37,939 nt of DNA from Mycolicibacterium vaccae NBRC 14118 = CIP 105934 (GTDB lineage: Bacteria; Actinomycetota; Actinomycetes; Mycobacteriales; Mycobacteriaceae): assembly GCF_001552715.1 (NCBI RefSeq), contig NZ_BCRS01000039.1, forward strand, positions 1-37,939. The letters are read 5' to 3'. The notes under the pieces were generated by a model. The model saw only the letters and a program-made list of their open reading frames with translations. It had not been told where the DNA came from and did not search any database. Position numbers and translations under genes: made by a program. Positions 6,427 to 15,332 of this stretch are shown one piece after another. The first letter of the stretch is position 1. Every line of letters starts with the position of its first letter.

Positions 6427-8066
6427 CCACCCTCGTGGCGCAGTCCGAGACGGTGGGAAACCCACTGGCCAACATCGGCATCTTCAGCCTGTTCGTGATC
6501 GTGACCATGGTCGTGGTGATCCGGGCCAGCAAGCGCAACGCCACCGCCGACGAGTTCTTCACCGGCGGCCGCGGCTTCTCCGGCCCGCAGAACGGCATCG
6601 CGATCGCCGGTGACTACCTGTCGGCCGCGAGCTTCCTCGGTATCGCCGGCGCGATCGCCGTCTACGGCTACGACGGCTTCCTGTACTCGATCGGCTTCCT
6701 GGTGGCGTGGCTGGTCGCGCTGCTGCTGGTGGCCGAATTGCTGCGCAACACAGGCAGATTCACCATGGCGGACGTGCTGAGCTTCCGGCTCAAGCAGCGT
6801 CCGGTCCGGTTGGCCGCAGCTACCAACACGCTGACGGTGTCGCTGTTCTACCTGCTGGCCCAGATGGCCGGCGCCGGTGGCCTGGTCGCACTGCTGCTCG
6901 ACATCAACAGCCGCGCAGGACAGTCGGTCGTGATCGCCGTGGTCGGCGTGCTGATGATCGTCTACGTCCTCGTCGGCGGCATGAAGGGCACCACCTGGGT
7001 GCAGATCATCAAGGCCGTGCTGCTGATCGCCGGCGCCGGCATCATGACGGTGATGGTGCTCGCGAAGTTCGGGCTGAACTTCTCCGAGATCCTCGGCTCG
7101 GCCCAGTCGGCCATCAGCGGCGCGACCACCGCCGGCGTCGCCGACCGTGACGTGCTGGCCCCCGGCGCGCAGTACGGCGGTTCGCTGACCTCGCAGATCA
7201 ACTTCATCTCGCTGGCGCTGGCGCTGGTGCTGGGCACCGCAGGCCTGCCGCACGTGCTGATGCGCTTTTACACGGTGCCGACCGCCAAAGAGGCACGACG
7301 GTCCGTCGTGTGGGCGATCGCGCTGATCGGCGCGTTCTACCTGTTCACCCTGGTGCTGGGCTACGGTGCCGCGGCACTGGTCGGACCGGACCGCATCCTC
7401 GGCGCGGCGGGCGGAGTGAACTCGGCGGCCCCGCTGCTGGCCTTCGAACTCGGCGGGGTGATCCTGCTCGGCGTCATCTCCGCGGTCGCGTTCGCGACGA
7501 TCCTGGCGGTCGTGGCCGGACTGACGATCACCGCGTCGGCATCGTTCGCCCACGACATCTACGCCAACGTGCTGCGTGGTGGTCCGGGCAAGAAGCCGGT
7601 CACCGAGGCCGAGCAGGTGCGGGTCTCGCGGATCACCGCCGTGGTGCTGGGCCTCCTGGGGATCGGGCTGGGCATCCTCGCCAACGGCCAGAACATCGCG
7701 TTCCTGGTGGCGCTCGCGTTCGCGGTGGCCGCGGCGGCGAACCTGCCGACGATCATCTACTCGCTGTACTGGCGGCGGTTCAACACCCGCGGCGCGCTGT
7801 GGAGCATGTACGGCGGCCTGATCTCGACGATCGTGCTGATCGTGTTCTCCCCGGCGGTGTCGGGGTCGAAGACCGCGATGATCCCGGGGGCGGACTTCGC
7901 CTGGTTCCCGCTGGCCAACCCGGGCATCGTGTCGATCCCGCTGGCGTTCATCCTGGGCATCGTCGGCACCCTGACCTCGCCGGACAACGAGGATCCGAAG
8001 GTCGCCGCCGAGATGGAGGTCCGCTCGCTGACCGGCATCGGCGCCGAGAAAGCCGTCTCGCACTAA
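6423..8066 (+). CDS. Cation/acetate symporter (ActP/MctC-like)
   Basis: 547 residues from ATG 6423, translationally coupled to the DUF485 gene. It is an SSS-family carrier with about 13 membrane helices and well-conserved signatures: GDYLSAASFLGIAGAIAVYG (residues 63-82), YVLVGGMKGTTWVQ, GLPHVLMRFYTVP and ITASASFAHDIYANVL. Closest by pattern to ActP of E. coli and MctC of Corynebacterium, which take up acetate, propionate and pyruvate. The periplasmic loop between the middle helices is short, unlike the paralogue at 4183. Two carriers in one block may differ in affinity or substrate. A long perfect hairpin begins 9 nt after the stop. Family assignment is strong; exact substrate is not shown by sequence. 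Confidence 0.92.
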   Translation: MTTLVAQSETVGNPLANIGIFSLFVIVTMVVVIRASKRNATADEFFTGGRGFSGPQNGIAIAGDYLSAASFLGIAGAIAVYGYDGFLYSIGFLVAWLVALLLVAELLRNTGRFTMADVLSFRLKQRPVRLAAATNTLTVSLFYLLAQMAGAGGLVALLLDINSRAGQSVVIAVVGVLMIVYVLVGGMKGTTWVQIIKAVLLIAGAGIMTVMVLAKFGLNFSEILGSAQSAISGATTAGVADRDVLAPGAQYGGSLTSQINFISLALALVLGTAGLPHVLMRFYTVPTAKEARRSVVWAIALIGAFYLFTLVLGYGAAALVGPDRILGAAGGVNSAAPLLAFELGGVILLGVISAVAFATILAVVAGLTITASASFAHDIYANVLRGGPGKKPVTEAEQVRVSRITAVVLGLLGIGLGILANGQNIAFLVALAFAVAAAANLPTIIYSLYWRRFNTRGALWSMYGGLISTIVLIVFSPAVSGSKTAMIPGADFAWFPLANPGIVSIPLAFILGIVGTLTSPDNEDPKVAAEMEVRSLTGIGAEKAVSH

Positions 8067-8074
8067 ACCCCTTT

Positions 8075-8139
8075 CCGCCGAAATCGCATTCCAGTCGGTA
8101 CCAGTCGAGAAGACGCCGACTGGAATGCGATTTCGGCGG
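8075..8139 (+). terminator. Perfect 24-bp inverted repeat, probable terminator of the symporter block
   Basis: Arms 8075-8098 and 8116-8139 are perfectly complementary over 24 bp with a 17-nt loop. There is no T-tract afterwards, as is common for mycobacterial hairpin terminators. The loop contains another copy of ccagtcg from the arm. The next gene starts at 8157, so the hairpin probably isolates it from read-through. Confidence 0.7.
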
Positions 8140-8156
8140 TAGGCGTTTACCGAGCA

Positions 8157-9371
8157 GTGCCCAGCCGCGAGATGTCCGCATCTGCCACGCCCACCCGCCG
8201 CCGCGACTTCGCGCTGCTGACCTACGTGTTGGCGGCGATCATGCTGGGCGCCACGCTGCCGACACCGATGTACGACCTCTACGGGCAGCAACTGCACTTC
8301 TCGGTGCTGACCACCACCGTCATCTTCGCCGTCTACGCGGGCGGGGTGCTCGGGGCGCTGCTGCTGTTCGGCCGCTGGTCGGATGTCGTCGGCCGCAGAC
8401 CGATGCTGCTGGCCGCCGCACTGCTGGCAATCGGCAGCTCGGTCGTGTTCCTGGCCGCCGATTCGGTCACGGCGCTGCTGGTCGGGCGGGTGCTGTCGGG
8501 TCTGTCCGTCGGCATCGCCACGGGCACGGCGACCGCCGCGATCCTGGAATCGGCACCACCGCGGTGGCGCACCCGGGCCGCCGCCGTCGCGACGCTGGCC
8601 AACCTGGGCGCCCTGGGCCTCGGTCCGATGGTCGCGGGCGCGCTGATCCAGTTCGCACCCGCGCCGTTGCACACCGCATTCGTCGTACACATCGTGCTGA
8701 TGACGATCGCGGTGCCGGCCATCGCGATGACGGGCGAGACCGCCGAACGGGGCGGCCGTCTGAGCATCCAGCGGCTCTCTCTGCCGCCGCAGACGCGCTC
8801 GGTGTTCGCGGTGGCCGCGACCGCGGCATTCGCCGGCTTCGCGGTGAACGCCATGTTCACCTCCGTCGCCCCGACGTTCGTGACAACGTTGATGGGTGTG
8901 CAGAGCCACGCCGTGGCCGGTGTGGTGGCGGGTCTGACGGTGTTGACCGCGGGCGTGGTGCAGCCGGCAGCGGTGCGGGTCGCCCCGTCGCGCGCGATCG
9001 CGATCGGCAGCGCCGTGCTGATCGTGGCGATGGTGATGTTGCTTGCGGCAGTGAAGTTCTCGTCGCTGTGGGGACTGGTCGTCGCCGCGATCGTGGCGGG
9101 CATGGGGCAGGGGCTCAGTTTCGGCCGCGGGCTGGCGGCGGTGGCGGAGCGGACGCCGCCGGACCGGCGGGCGGAAGTCAGTTCGTCCTACTTCCTGGTC
9201 GCCTACATCGCGCTGTCGCTGCCGATCGTCGCGATGGGGGCCGCCGCGCGCTCCTGGGGTCTGCAGGCCGCGGGCGAGGTGTTCGCGATCGTGATCGGAG
9301 TCCTCGCGCTGATCTGCTTCGTGGCGATCGTGATCCAGGAGCGCCGCGACCGGTCGGGTAGTTCTACCTAA
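8157..9371 (+). CDS. MFS transporter (drug-exporter type)
   Basis: 404 residues from GTG 8157; ATG 8172 is a reasonable alternative that removes five residues. Twelve membrane helices are predicted by eye. The cytoplasmic loop after helix 2 carries the MFS motif A (FGRWSDVVGRRP), and helix 4 has GRVLSGLSVGIATGTATA. A basic stretch (TPTRRRDF) precedes helix 1. The central loop is short (about residues 195-215), as in 12-helix exporters. The substrate is unknown; similar mycobacterial proteins are annotated as multidrug or sugar efflux pumps. It follows the hairpin at 8075-8139 and is probably transcribed separately from the symporter block. Confidence 0.85.
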   Translation: MPSREMSASATPTRRRDFALLTYVLAAIMLGATLPTPMYDLYGQQLHFSVLTTTVIFAVYAGGVLGALLLFGRWSDVVGRRPMLLAAALLAIGSSVVFLAADSVTALLVGRVLSGLSVGIATGTATAAILESAPPRWRTRAAAVATLANLGALGLGPMVAGALIQFAPAPLHTAFVVHIVLMTIAVPAIAMTGETAERGGRLSIQRLSLPPQTRSVFAVAATAAFAGFAVNAMFTSVAPTFVTTLMGVQSHAVAGVVAGLTVLTAGVVQPAAVRVAPSRAIAIGSAVLIVAMVMLLAAVKFSSLWGLVVAAIVAGMGQGLSFGRGLAAVAERTPPDRRAEVSSSYFLVAYIALSLPIVAMGAAARSWGLQAAGEVFAIVIGVLALICFVAIVIQERRDRSGSST

Positions 9372-9405
9372 GCGGCGTCGATCCGCCGGACCCTACCGTG
9401 GGTTC

Positions 9406-10698
9406 ATGAACACCTCGGCGTTCCCCACGCCTGCCGACGTCGCGGCACACACTCCGCCCGACCGGGACCGGGCCATCGACGTCATCCGCATCGCCGCACT
9501 GATCGCCGTCGTGGCCGGGCACACGGTGATGGCCACCAGCACGATCCGCGACGAGGTCTTCATCTGGGGCAACCTGCTCGCCGAGGTGCCCGTGTTCCAG
9601 GCGCTGACGTGGGTGTTCCAGGTCATGCCGCTGTTCTTCTTCGCCGGCGTCGCAGCGTCGGTCGGGTCGTGGCGGCCCGGTGCCGGTTGGGGCAACTGGT
9701 TGCTGCGCCGGTGCACCCGGCTGTACCGGCCGGTGTTCTACTACCTGGCGTTCTGGGCCGTGGCACTGGTGATCCTGCGCTCGCTTCTGCCGATCCACGT
9801 CTACGAACCCGTGGCCGGGATCTCCACCCAGCTGCTGTGGTTTCTCGGCGCGTACGTCCTGGTGCTCGCCGTGGTCCCGGTGCTGGCCCGGGTGACGACG
9901 GCGGGCAGGTTCGTCGTCGCCGTGCTGGCCACCTATGCCGCTGTCGCGGCGGTCGACGTGCTCAGGCTCGCCACTGATGTCCCCGCGCTGCTCGGCTACC
10001 TGAACCTGGCGGCGTGGCTGATCCCCGGCATGTTCGGCGTGGCGTACCGGCGGGGCCTGCTGTCGGTGCCTGCGGCCCTGGCGACCGGCTCCGCCATGTT
10101 CGCCGTCAACGTGGCGCTGGTGGCGTTCGGCCCGTACGAGCTGAGCCTGGTCGGCATCGAGACCCAGGAGCTCAAGAACATGGCGCCGCCGTCGCTGCTG
10201 ATGGCCGGACACGCAATCATGGTGTGCGCGTGGGCGATCGCCGCGGCACCACTGATCACCCGATGGGCCCGGAGGCCGCGGGTGTGGTACCTGACCGTCC
10301 TCGGCAACAGCGGCGCGATGACGCTCTACCTGTGGCACATTCCGCTGCTGCTGGGCATGCACCTGGTGTTCGACTACCTCGGTCACCCGCGGTTCGATCC
10401 GGCAGCCCCTGGCTTCGTCGCGTTGTCGGTGGTGCAGATGCTGCTGATGGCGGTCTTGGTCGGCACCGCGTTCCGGGTGTTGCGGCCGCTGGAGAACGAT
10501 CCGCTCCCGTTCTGGGACGGGGGTTTCGTCTCCGGGCCGGGTCTGCGTAGTGCGGCGGTGGGGACGCTACTGTGTGTCGCCGGTGCCGCGACGCTGGCCT
10601 CGGTCGGGTGGGGGCTCAAGGATCAGGGTCTGTACCTGACGGCGGTGATGCTGGCGGCGTTGGCCGGGGCGCGTGCGCTCGCCACCGACAAGCCCTGA
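9406..10698 (+). CDS. Membrane acyltransferase, family 3
   Basis: 430 residues from ATG 9406. It is an integral membrane acyltransferase-3 protein: the first helix starts with DVIRIAALIAVVAGHTV, containing the family's essential histidine (His39), followed by FQVMPLFFFAGVAAS and the RRCTRLYRP segment, the usual Arg-rich motif. About ten helices follow, with LYLWHIPLLLGMHL near the C-terminal third. These enzymes move acyl groups from acyl-CoA or similar donors to sugars, lipids or glycopeptidolipids at the membrane; the acceptor cannot be inferred here. It follows the MFS gene by 34 nt on the same strand, so they may be co-transcribed. The family is certain, the substrate is not. Confidence 0.88.
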   Translation: MNTSAFPTPADVAAHTPPDRDRAIDVIRIAALIAVVAGHTVMATSTIRDEVFIWGNLLAEVPVFQALTWVFQVMPLFFFAGVAASVGSWRPGAGWGNWLLRRCTRLYRPVFYYLAFWAVALVILRSLLPIHVYEPVAGISTQLLWFLGAYVLVLAVVPVLARVTTAGRFVVAVLATYAAVAAVDVLRLATDVPALLGYLNLAAWLIPGMFGVAYRRGLLSVPAALATGSAMFAVNVALVAFGPYELSLVGIETQELKNMAPPSLLMAGHAIMVCAWAIAAAPLITRWARRPRVWYLTVLGNSGAMTLYLWHIPLLLGMHLVFDYLGHPRFDPAAPGFVALSVVQMLLMAVLVGTAFRVLRPLENDPLPFWDGGFVSGPGLRSAAVGTLLCVAGAATLASVGWGLKDQGLYLTAVMLAALAGARALATDKP

Positions 10699-10733
10699 CA
10701 CGCGTGCGCCGCGGTCAGGGCCCGAGGCGAGGG

Positions 10734-10919
10734 TCAGCCGCTCTTGCGGCGGAACTCGCGACGGTTCTCCAGCGGGCCGTGGGCCCCGCGCGACTGCTTG
10801 GCTCCGGCGTCGCGGTGGGCGGAGCCACCGACGGCCTTGGCATTCTTGCGCTCGAGCGCTTCTTTGAACCTGCGCTTCTGATCGTCCTCGCCGGCTTCGA
10901 CGGGCTCATGGGATGCCAT
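10734..10919 (-). CDS. DUF5302 small protein
   Basis: 61 residues, strongly charged. Pattern: an acidic N-terminus, KRRFKEALERKNAK, then Gly/His-rich GAKQSRGAHGPLENRREFRRKSG. This matches the actinobacterial DUF5302 family, which has no known function. It is probably disordered and cytoplasmic. It ends convergently with the acyltransferase gene (35 nt apart) and lies 43 nt downstream of the PPOX gene on the same strand. Short but convincing because of the conserved KRKF...RKNA and ...FRRKSG ends. Confidence 0.8.
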   Translation of the reverse strand: MASHEPVEAGEDDQKRRFKEALERKNAKAVGGSAHRDAGAKQSRGAHGPLENRREFRRKSG

Positions 10920-10962
10920 GACGGCAGCCTAGTCCTATTGCGAGGGCCCTCGCGCCCGGCGC

Positions 10963-11439
<477 letters not shown>

Positions 11440-11479
11440 TCATCGTGCACGTGGACCGATTCTCACCGGGACGCAGGCC

Positions 11480-12004
11480 GTGACGCGGTATGCGGCGTTC
11501 CTGCGCGGGGTCAACGTCGGCGGGGTGAACCTGAAGATGGCCGCCGTCGCGCAGACGCTGCAGGCGGCCGGGTTCACCGACGTGACGACGGTCCTGGCCA
11601 GCGGCAACGTGCTGCTGAGCACCCGCGCCGGCGCCGCCGCGGTGCGGCAGCGGGCCGAGCGGGCGTTGCGCGACGAGTTCGGCTACGACGCGTGGGTGCT
11701 CGTGTACGACCTGGACACCGTCGCCGCGGTCTCGGCCGGGTTCCCGTTCGAGCGGGAGGTGCCCGGGCACCACTCCTACGTCACGTTCGTCACCGACGAC
11801 GACGTGTTCGGTGAGCTGTCCGAGCTGGCACGGCAGCCCGCCCCCGACGAATCGATCCAGCCGGGCGACGGCGTCGTGTACTGGCAGGTTCCGCGGGCCG
11901 CCTCCGTCACCAGCGCGATGGGCAAGACGATGGGCGCCAAGCGGTACCGGTCCTCGACGACTACGCGCAACCTGCGCACCATCGACAAGGTCCTGCGCAG
12001 CTGA
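11480..12004 (+). CDS. DUF1697 domain protein
   Basis: 174 residues from GTG 11480. It carries the DUF1697 hallmarks: RYAAFLRGVNVGGVNLKMAAVAQTLQAAGF at the start, TVLASGNVLLST, then the C-terminal block VYWQVPRAASVTSAMGKTMGAKRYRSSTTTRNLRTIDKVL. The family is widespread and its function is unknown. No membrane segment is visible. It is divergent from the PPOX gene (73 nt apart) and 22 nt upstream of the methyltransferase gene on the same strand, so the two are likely co-transcribed. Confidence 0.88.
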   Translation: MTRYAAFLRGVNVGGVNLKMAAVAQTLQAAGFTDVTTVLASGNVLLSTRAGAAAVRQRAERALRDEFGYDAWVLVYDLDTVAAVSAGFPFEREVPGHHSYVTFVTDDDVFGELSELARQPAPDESIQPGDGVVYWQVPRAASVTSAMGKTMGAKRYRSSTTTRNLRTIDKVLRS

Positions 12005-12026
12005 CGCGGGGCGGAACAGGAGAGTC

Positions 12027-12875
12027 ATGGAACCCGGCGAGAAGCCCAACGGCAAACACGACGCCGCCGATGTCACCGGCGTCTCCGAGACCGCGCTGCT
12101 GACGCTACTGGTCCGCGCGACCGAGGCCAGGCGCCCCGACGCACTGCTCAAGGATCCGATGGCGATCCACCTGGTGGACTCCATCGACTTCGACTTCGGC
12201 AAGTTCGGCTATGTGCGGCGCCAGGATATGTCGTTGCGCTCCTTGGCATTCGACAAACAGACCGCCCGCTACCTGCACGACCACCCGAAGGCCACGGTGG
12301 TGGCGCTGGCAGAAGGTCTGCAGACCAGCTTCTACCGGCTCGAGGCGCAACCCGGCATCGGCCACGACTTCCGGTGGCTGACCGTCGACCTGCCGCCGAT
12401 GATCGAGCTGCGCCGCAAACTCCTTCCGGCATCCGACCGGGTACGCATGCTCGCGCAGTCCGCGCTCGATTTCAGCTGGATGGATCAGGTCGACTCCAGC
12501 GAGGGCGTGTTCATCACCGCCGAGGGGCTGCTGATGTATCTGCAACCCGAGGAGTCGATGGCTCTGATCACCGAGTGCGCGGCCCGGTTCCCGGGCGGAC
12601 GGATGTTGTTCGACCTGCCGCCGGCGGGCTTCGCCCCGCTGGTCCGCCGCGGCATGCGCGCGTCTCGCCGCTACAAGGTGCCGCCGATGCCGTTCACGAT
12701 GTCGGTCGCCCAGGCGGCCGACCTGGTCAACACCGTGCCCGGGGTACGTGCGGTCCACGACGTGCCGGCCGAACACGCGCGCGGACGGGTGCTCAACGCG
12801 CTGTTGTGGACCGCGCAGCGGGTGCCGCTGCTCGATCCGTTCCGGCCGATGTTCACGCTGCTCGAGTTCGGCTGA
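12027..12875 (+). CDS. SAM-dependent O-methyltransferase (leucine carboxyl methyltransferase family)
   Basis: 282 residues from ATG 12027, preceded by an aacaggagag ribosome-binding site. It has the pattern of the LCM/PPM1 superfamily: GVSETALLTLLVRATEARRPDALLKDPMA, RTARYLHDHPKATVVALAEGLQTSFYRLE as the SAM-binding glycine region (here ALAEGLQT), WLTVDLPPMIELRRKLL with the acidic residue that binds the ribose, then ITAEGLLMYL. Mycobacterial relatives include the omt gene (Rv1153c) and polyketide-synthase-linked methyltransferases. The acceptor is unknown. It sits just after DUF1697 and before the convergent GntR gene (27-nt gap). Confidence 0.87.
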   Translation: MEPGEKPNGKHDAADVTGVSETALLTLLVRATEARRPDALLKDPMAIHLVDSIDFDFGKFGYVRRQDMSLRSLAFDKQTARYLHDHPKATVVALAEGLQTSFYRLEAQPGIGHDFRWLTVDLPPMIELRRKLLPASDRVRMLAQSALDFSWMDQVDSSEGVFITAEGLLMYLQPEESMALITECAARFPGGRMLFDLPPAGFAPLVRRGMRASRRYKVPPMPFTMSVAQAADLVNTVPGVRAVHDVPAEHARGRVLNALLWTAQRVPLLDPFRPMFTLLEFG

Positions 12876-12902
12876 CCGGCCGCGCCGGGCGGATCGCCCG
12901 GT

Positions 12903-13268
12903 TCAGCCGAAGGCCGTCTCGATGTATCTGAGCGCCTCCCCCTTGTCGACCCCGAGCGCGCGTGCCGCGGACACGTAGGTGTGCGCCGCGGTCGCCATCG
13001 CCGCGTCAGCCGGGTCCGAACGCGCGACGAAGGTGCCGAAGCGTCCCCTCGTCTCCAGAATCCCCGCCGCTTCCAACTCCCGGTACGCCCGCGCCACGGT
13101 GTTCACTGCCAGGTTGATCTGACCCGCCAGTTCGCGGACTGTCGGAAGCCGGGTGCCGGGTGTGAGCCTGCCCTCCCGGATGCCCCCGATGATCTGCGTT
13201 CTGAGCTGGTCGAACAGCGGCCTGGCGGCGTGCGGATCGACGCGTACCCAATCCCCCAACTCGGCCAC
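12903..13268 (-). CDS. GntR-family regulator, YtrA-like
   Basis: 121 residues starting at GTG 13268. The winged helix-turn-helix is complete (about residues 20-82): [31 protein letters not shown] followed by the recognition helix [14 protein letters not shown] and the wing RGRFGTFV. The C-terminal part is only about 40 residues, too short for a FadR or UTRA effector domain, which is the YtrA subfamily layout. Such regulators often control an adjacent operon and themselves. It is divergent from the sirtuin gene with only 36 nt between starts, so it probably controls both. GATACT at 13275-13280 (minus strand) lies 6 nt before the GTG, suggesting a leaderless message. Confidence 0.9.
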   Translation of the reverse strand: MAELGDWVRVDPHAARPLFDQLRTQIIGGIREGRLTPGTRLPTVRELAGQINLAVNTVARAYRELEAAGILETRGRFGTFVARSDPADAAMATAAHTYVSAARALGVDKGEALRYIETAFG

Positions 13269-13304
13269 GTGCCCAGTATCACCCACAGCCGCTAATTTGG
13301 GGGT
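13269..13304. promoter_or_regulatory. Compact divergent control region between GntR and sirtuin genes
   Basis: Only 36 nt separate the two GTG starts. On the plus strand TAATTT (13292-13297) lies 7 nt before GTG 13305. On the minus strand GATACT lies 6 nt before GTG 13268. Both fit -10 elements of leaderless transcripts. A caccc/gggtg inverted pair flanks the middle and might be an operator. No Shine-Dalgarno sequence is present for either gene. Confidence 0.45.
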
Positions 13305-14021
13305 GTGCAGGTGACGGTATTCAGCGGTGCGGGGATCTCCGCCGAGAGCGGTGTCCCGACGTTCCGTGACGTCGAGACCGGCTTGTGGGCCAAGGTCGAC
13401 CCGTACGAGATCTCCAGCGCCGAGGGCTGGCGGGCCCATCCGGACCGGGTGTGGGCGTGGTACCTGTGGCGCCACCACATGATGAGCGCCGTGGCGCCGA
13501 ACAACGCCCACCGGGCGGTCGCGGCCTGGCAGGACTACGCCGACGTGCACGTGGTCACCCAGAACGTCGACAACCTGCACGAACGCGCGGGCAGCACCCG
13601 CGTCCACCATGTGCACGGCAGCCTTTTCGAGTTCCACTGCGACCGGTGCGGGTCCGCCTACACCGGCGAGGTGCCAGAGATGGCCGAACCGGTGGAGTCC
13701 GTCGCGCCGCCGACCTGCGCAAAGTGCGGCGGACTGATCCGGCCCAATGTGGTGTGGTTCGGGGAGGCGCTGCCCGACGACGCGTGGGAGATGTCGGTCG
13801 CGGCGGTGGTCAACGCCGACCTGGTCGTGGTGGTCGGGACGTCGTCGGTGGTCTACCCGGCGGCCGGATTGCCCGAGCTGGCGGTGGCCAACGGCACGCC
13901 CGTCATCGAGGTCAACCCCGAGCCGACCCCGCTGTCGGCCAGCGCCACGGTGACCCTGCGGGAGAAGGCGGCCGCCGCGCTGCCCGGGCTGCTGCAGCGC
14001 CTCCCGGCGCTGCTGGGTTAG
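13305..14021 (+). CDS. cobB: Sirtuin, NAD-dependent protein deacylase (class III type)
   Basis: 238 residues from GTG 13305. All sirtuin motifs are present: [14 protein letters not shown] (8-21), [11 protein letters not shown] (86-96), catalytic His104 in HVHGS, zinc cysteines Cys112, Cys115, Cys138 and Cys141, and [10 protein letters not shown] (178-187). Tyr53 and Arg56 in YLWR are the residue pair that lets class III sirtuins (SIRT5, CobB) bind succinyl or malonyl groups, so desuccinylation as well as deacetylation is expected. The enzyme uses NAD+ to remove acyl groups from lysines, including acetyl-CoA synthetase in many bacteria. It resembles Rv1151c in M. tuberculosis. It ends in a 3-nt tail-to-tail overlap with the next gene. 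Confidence 0.94.
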   Translation: MQVTVFSGAGISAESGVPTFRDVETGLWAKVDPYEISSAEGWRAHPDRVWAWYLWRHHMMSAVAPNNAHRAVAAWQDYADVHVVTQNVDNLHERAGSTRVHHVHGSLFEFHCDRCGSAYTGEVPEMAEPVESVAPPTCAKCGGLIRPNVVWFGEALPDDAWEMSVAAVVNADLVVVVGTSSVVYPAAGLPELAVANGTPVIEVNPEPTPLSASATVTLREKAAAALPGLLQRLPALLG

Positions 14022-14647
14022 GGACGGACCGCCACCCCGAGCGCGAACTCGGCTGAGGGCACCGGCAACCATGCCGGGAACGCCCACACCCGGCGGGCGC
14101 CGGTGACGCGGAACCCGGCGGCGGTGATGGTCTGCTCGGTGTGCCGGTGGGTGTGACAGTTGCCCAGCAGTCGCGGCCACACGGTGGCGTCGGCGAGGCG
14201 CTGCAGCCGGGCCCGGGGCCCGGTCGAGGCGATGTGTTCCAGGTAGCGCAGCTCCCCGCCCGGGCGCAACATGGAGAATAGTTGCGCGACAACGGATTCC
14301 GGATCGTCCACGGAGCACAGCACCAGCGAGCACACCACCGCGTCGAACGGTTCGGCGTCGGCGTACTGTTCGACGGTCTCGGTGCCGACGACGATGGGCA
14401 CCGCGGCGCGGTCAGCGGCCCGCCTCGCGACCGCGGCCAACCGGTGTTCGGGTTCGACGGCCACCACCTCGGTCACCGTGTCGGGATAGAACTCGAAGTT
14501 GCTTCCCGTGCCTGCGCCGACCTCCAGCACCCGCCCGGTGAGCCCGGCCAGGTTGTCCTTGCGCATCGTGCGCAGTGTCTCGGGTTCGCGGGCGGACATC
14601 GCCGTCCACACCCGCGCGAAGAACGGGTTATCCACGCTGTCGCTCAT
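14018..14647 (-). CDS. Class I SAM-dependent methyltransferase
   Basis: 209 residues. The Rossmann-like methyltransferase motifs are clear: motif [16 protein letters not shown], acidic [10 protein letters not shown], motif II/III around [31 protein letters not shown], and [15 protein letters not shown]. The N-terminus [19 protein letters not shown] is typical of the METTL7-like group that methylates small thiols, lipids or phospholipids. It is the last gene of an mmpL-tetR-methyltransferase operon; its start lies 20 nt inside the tetR gene. From memory, Rv1147, two genes after mmpL13 in M. tuberculosis, is a similar methyltransferase. The substrate is unknown, and export of a methylated lipid by the MmpL is one possibility. 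Confidence 0.88.
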   Translation of the reverse strand: MSDSVDNPFFARVWTAMSAREPETLRTMRKDNLAGLTGRVLEVGAGTGSNFEFYPDTVTEVVAVEPEHRLAAVARRAADRAAVPIVVGTETVEQYADAEPFDAVVCSLVLCSVDDPESVVAQLFSMLRPGGELRYLEHIASTGPRARLQRLADATVWPRLLGNCHTHRHTEQTITAAGFRVTGARRVWAFPAWLPVPSAEFALGVAVRP

Positions 14648-15332
14648 CCACCGCCTCCTTCAGCCATCCCATGATGTCCTGCGGCGAATCCTCCGGCCGG
14701 ATCGCTGCGGACACCACATGCCCGCAGCACACCGCCCGCATCAGGTCGTCGGCGAACTGCTCGACGTCGCCCCAGGGCAGATAGGGGCGGGAGATGAGCA
14801 TCGCGGCGATGCCGTGCACTGCGGTCCACAGTTGCAGGGCCAGGATCGTCGGGTCCCCCGACGGGTAGATCCCCTCGGAGATCAGTGCCTGCACCGTCGC
14901 ACGCAGGTGTGCGAACGCCGAACTGTTCAGCGCGACATCGACGTCACTGCCCGGACTGCCGGGACCCAGCATCGCGATCCGGTACAGCACAGGCGTTTTC
15001 ATCGCGAACCGCAGATAGGCGATGCCCTGGGCGCGCAGCACGTCCAGCGCCGAGACCGATGCCCCGGCCACGGCCTGCATCTCTTCGTCGAGCTTCTCGA
15101 AGTAGTGGCTGCACACCGCGTTGAGCAGCGCGGTCTTGTCGGCGAAGTGCAGGTAGATCGACGGCGGTGTCACGCCGACCCGTTCGGCCACCGCCCGGAT
15201 CGACACCGCCTTCTCGTCCCCGCTCTCGAGCAGCAGCTCGGTGGCCGCGTCGAGGATCTCGTCGTGCAGCTGGTCGCCGGCACCGCGCGGTGCGCGGTGT
15301 CGACGGCGGCGTGGCGCGCTGGTGTCAGTCAT
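14628..15332 (-). CDS. TetR-family transcriptional regulator
   Basis: 234 residues from ATG 15332; a longer upstream reading was set aside because this ATG overlaps the MMPL stop by 8 nt in the usual coupled way. The N-terminus is basic and disordered (PRRRRHRAPRG). The TetR helix-turn-helix is at about residues 42-66 (VSIRAVAERVGVTPPSIYLHFADK). The C-terminal ligand domain (about 85-225) is helical and carries SAFAHLRATVQALISEG and LQLWTAVHGIAAMLIS, a WHG-type TetR C-terminal domain. It probably represses the upstream mmpL promoter at 17676-17704. TetR regulators of mmpL genes commonly respond to fatty acids or xenobiotics. Confidence 0.9.
   Translation of the reverse strand: MTDTSAPRRRRHRAPRGAGDQLHDEILDAATELLLESGDEKAVSIRAVAERVGVTPPSIYLHFADKTALLNAVCSHYFEKLDEEMQAVAGASVSALDVLRAQGIAYLRFAMKTPVLYRIAMLGPGSPGSDVDVALNSSAFAHLRATVQALISEGIYPSGDPTILALQLWTAVHGIAAMLISRPYLPWGDVEQFADDLMRAVCCGHVVSAAIRPEDSPQDIMGWLKEAVDERQRG

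Noticed and set aside
6348..8909. 853-codon minus-strand open frame opposite the second symporter and MFS gene
   Set aside because: Composition is shadow-like (His, Arg, Gln, Asp repeats), spans two real plus-strand genes and has no recognisable domain.
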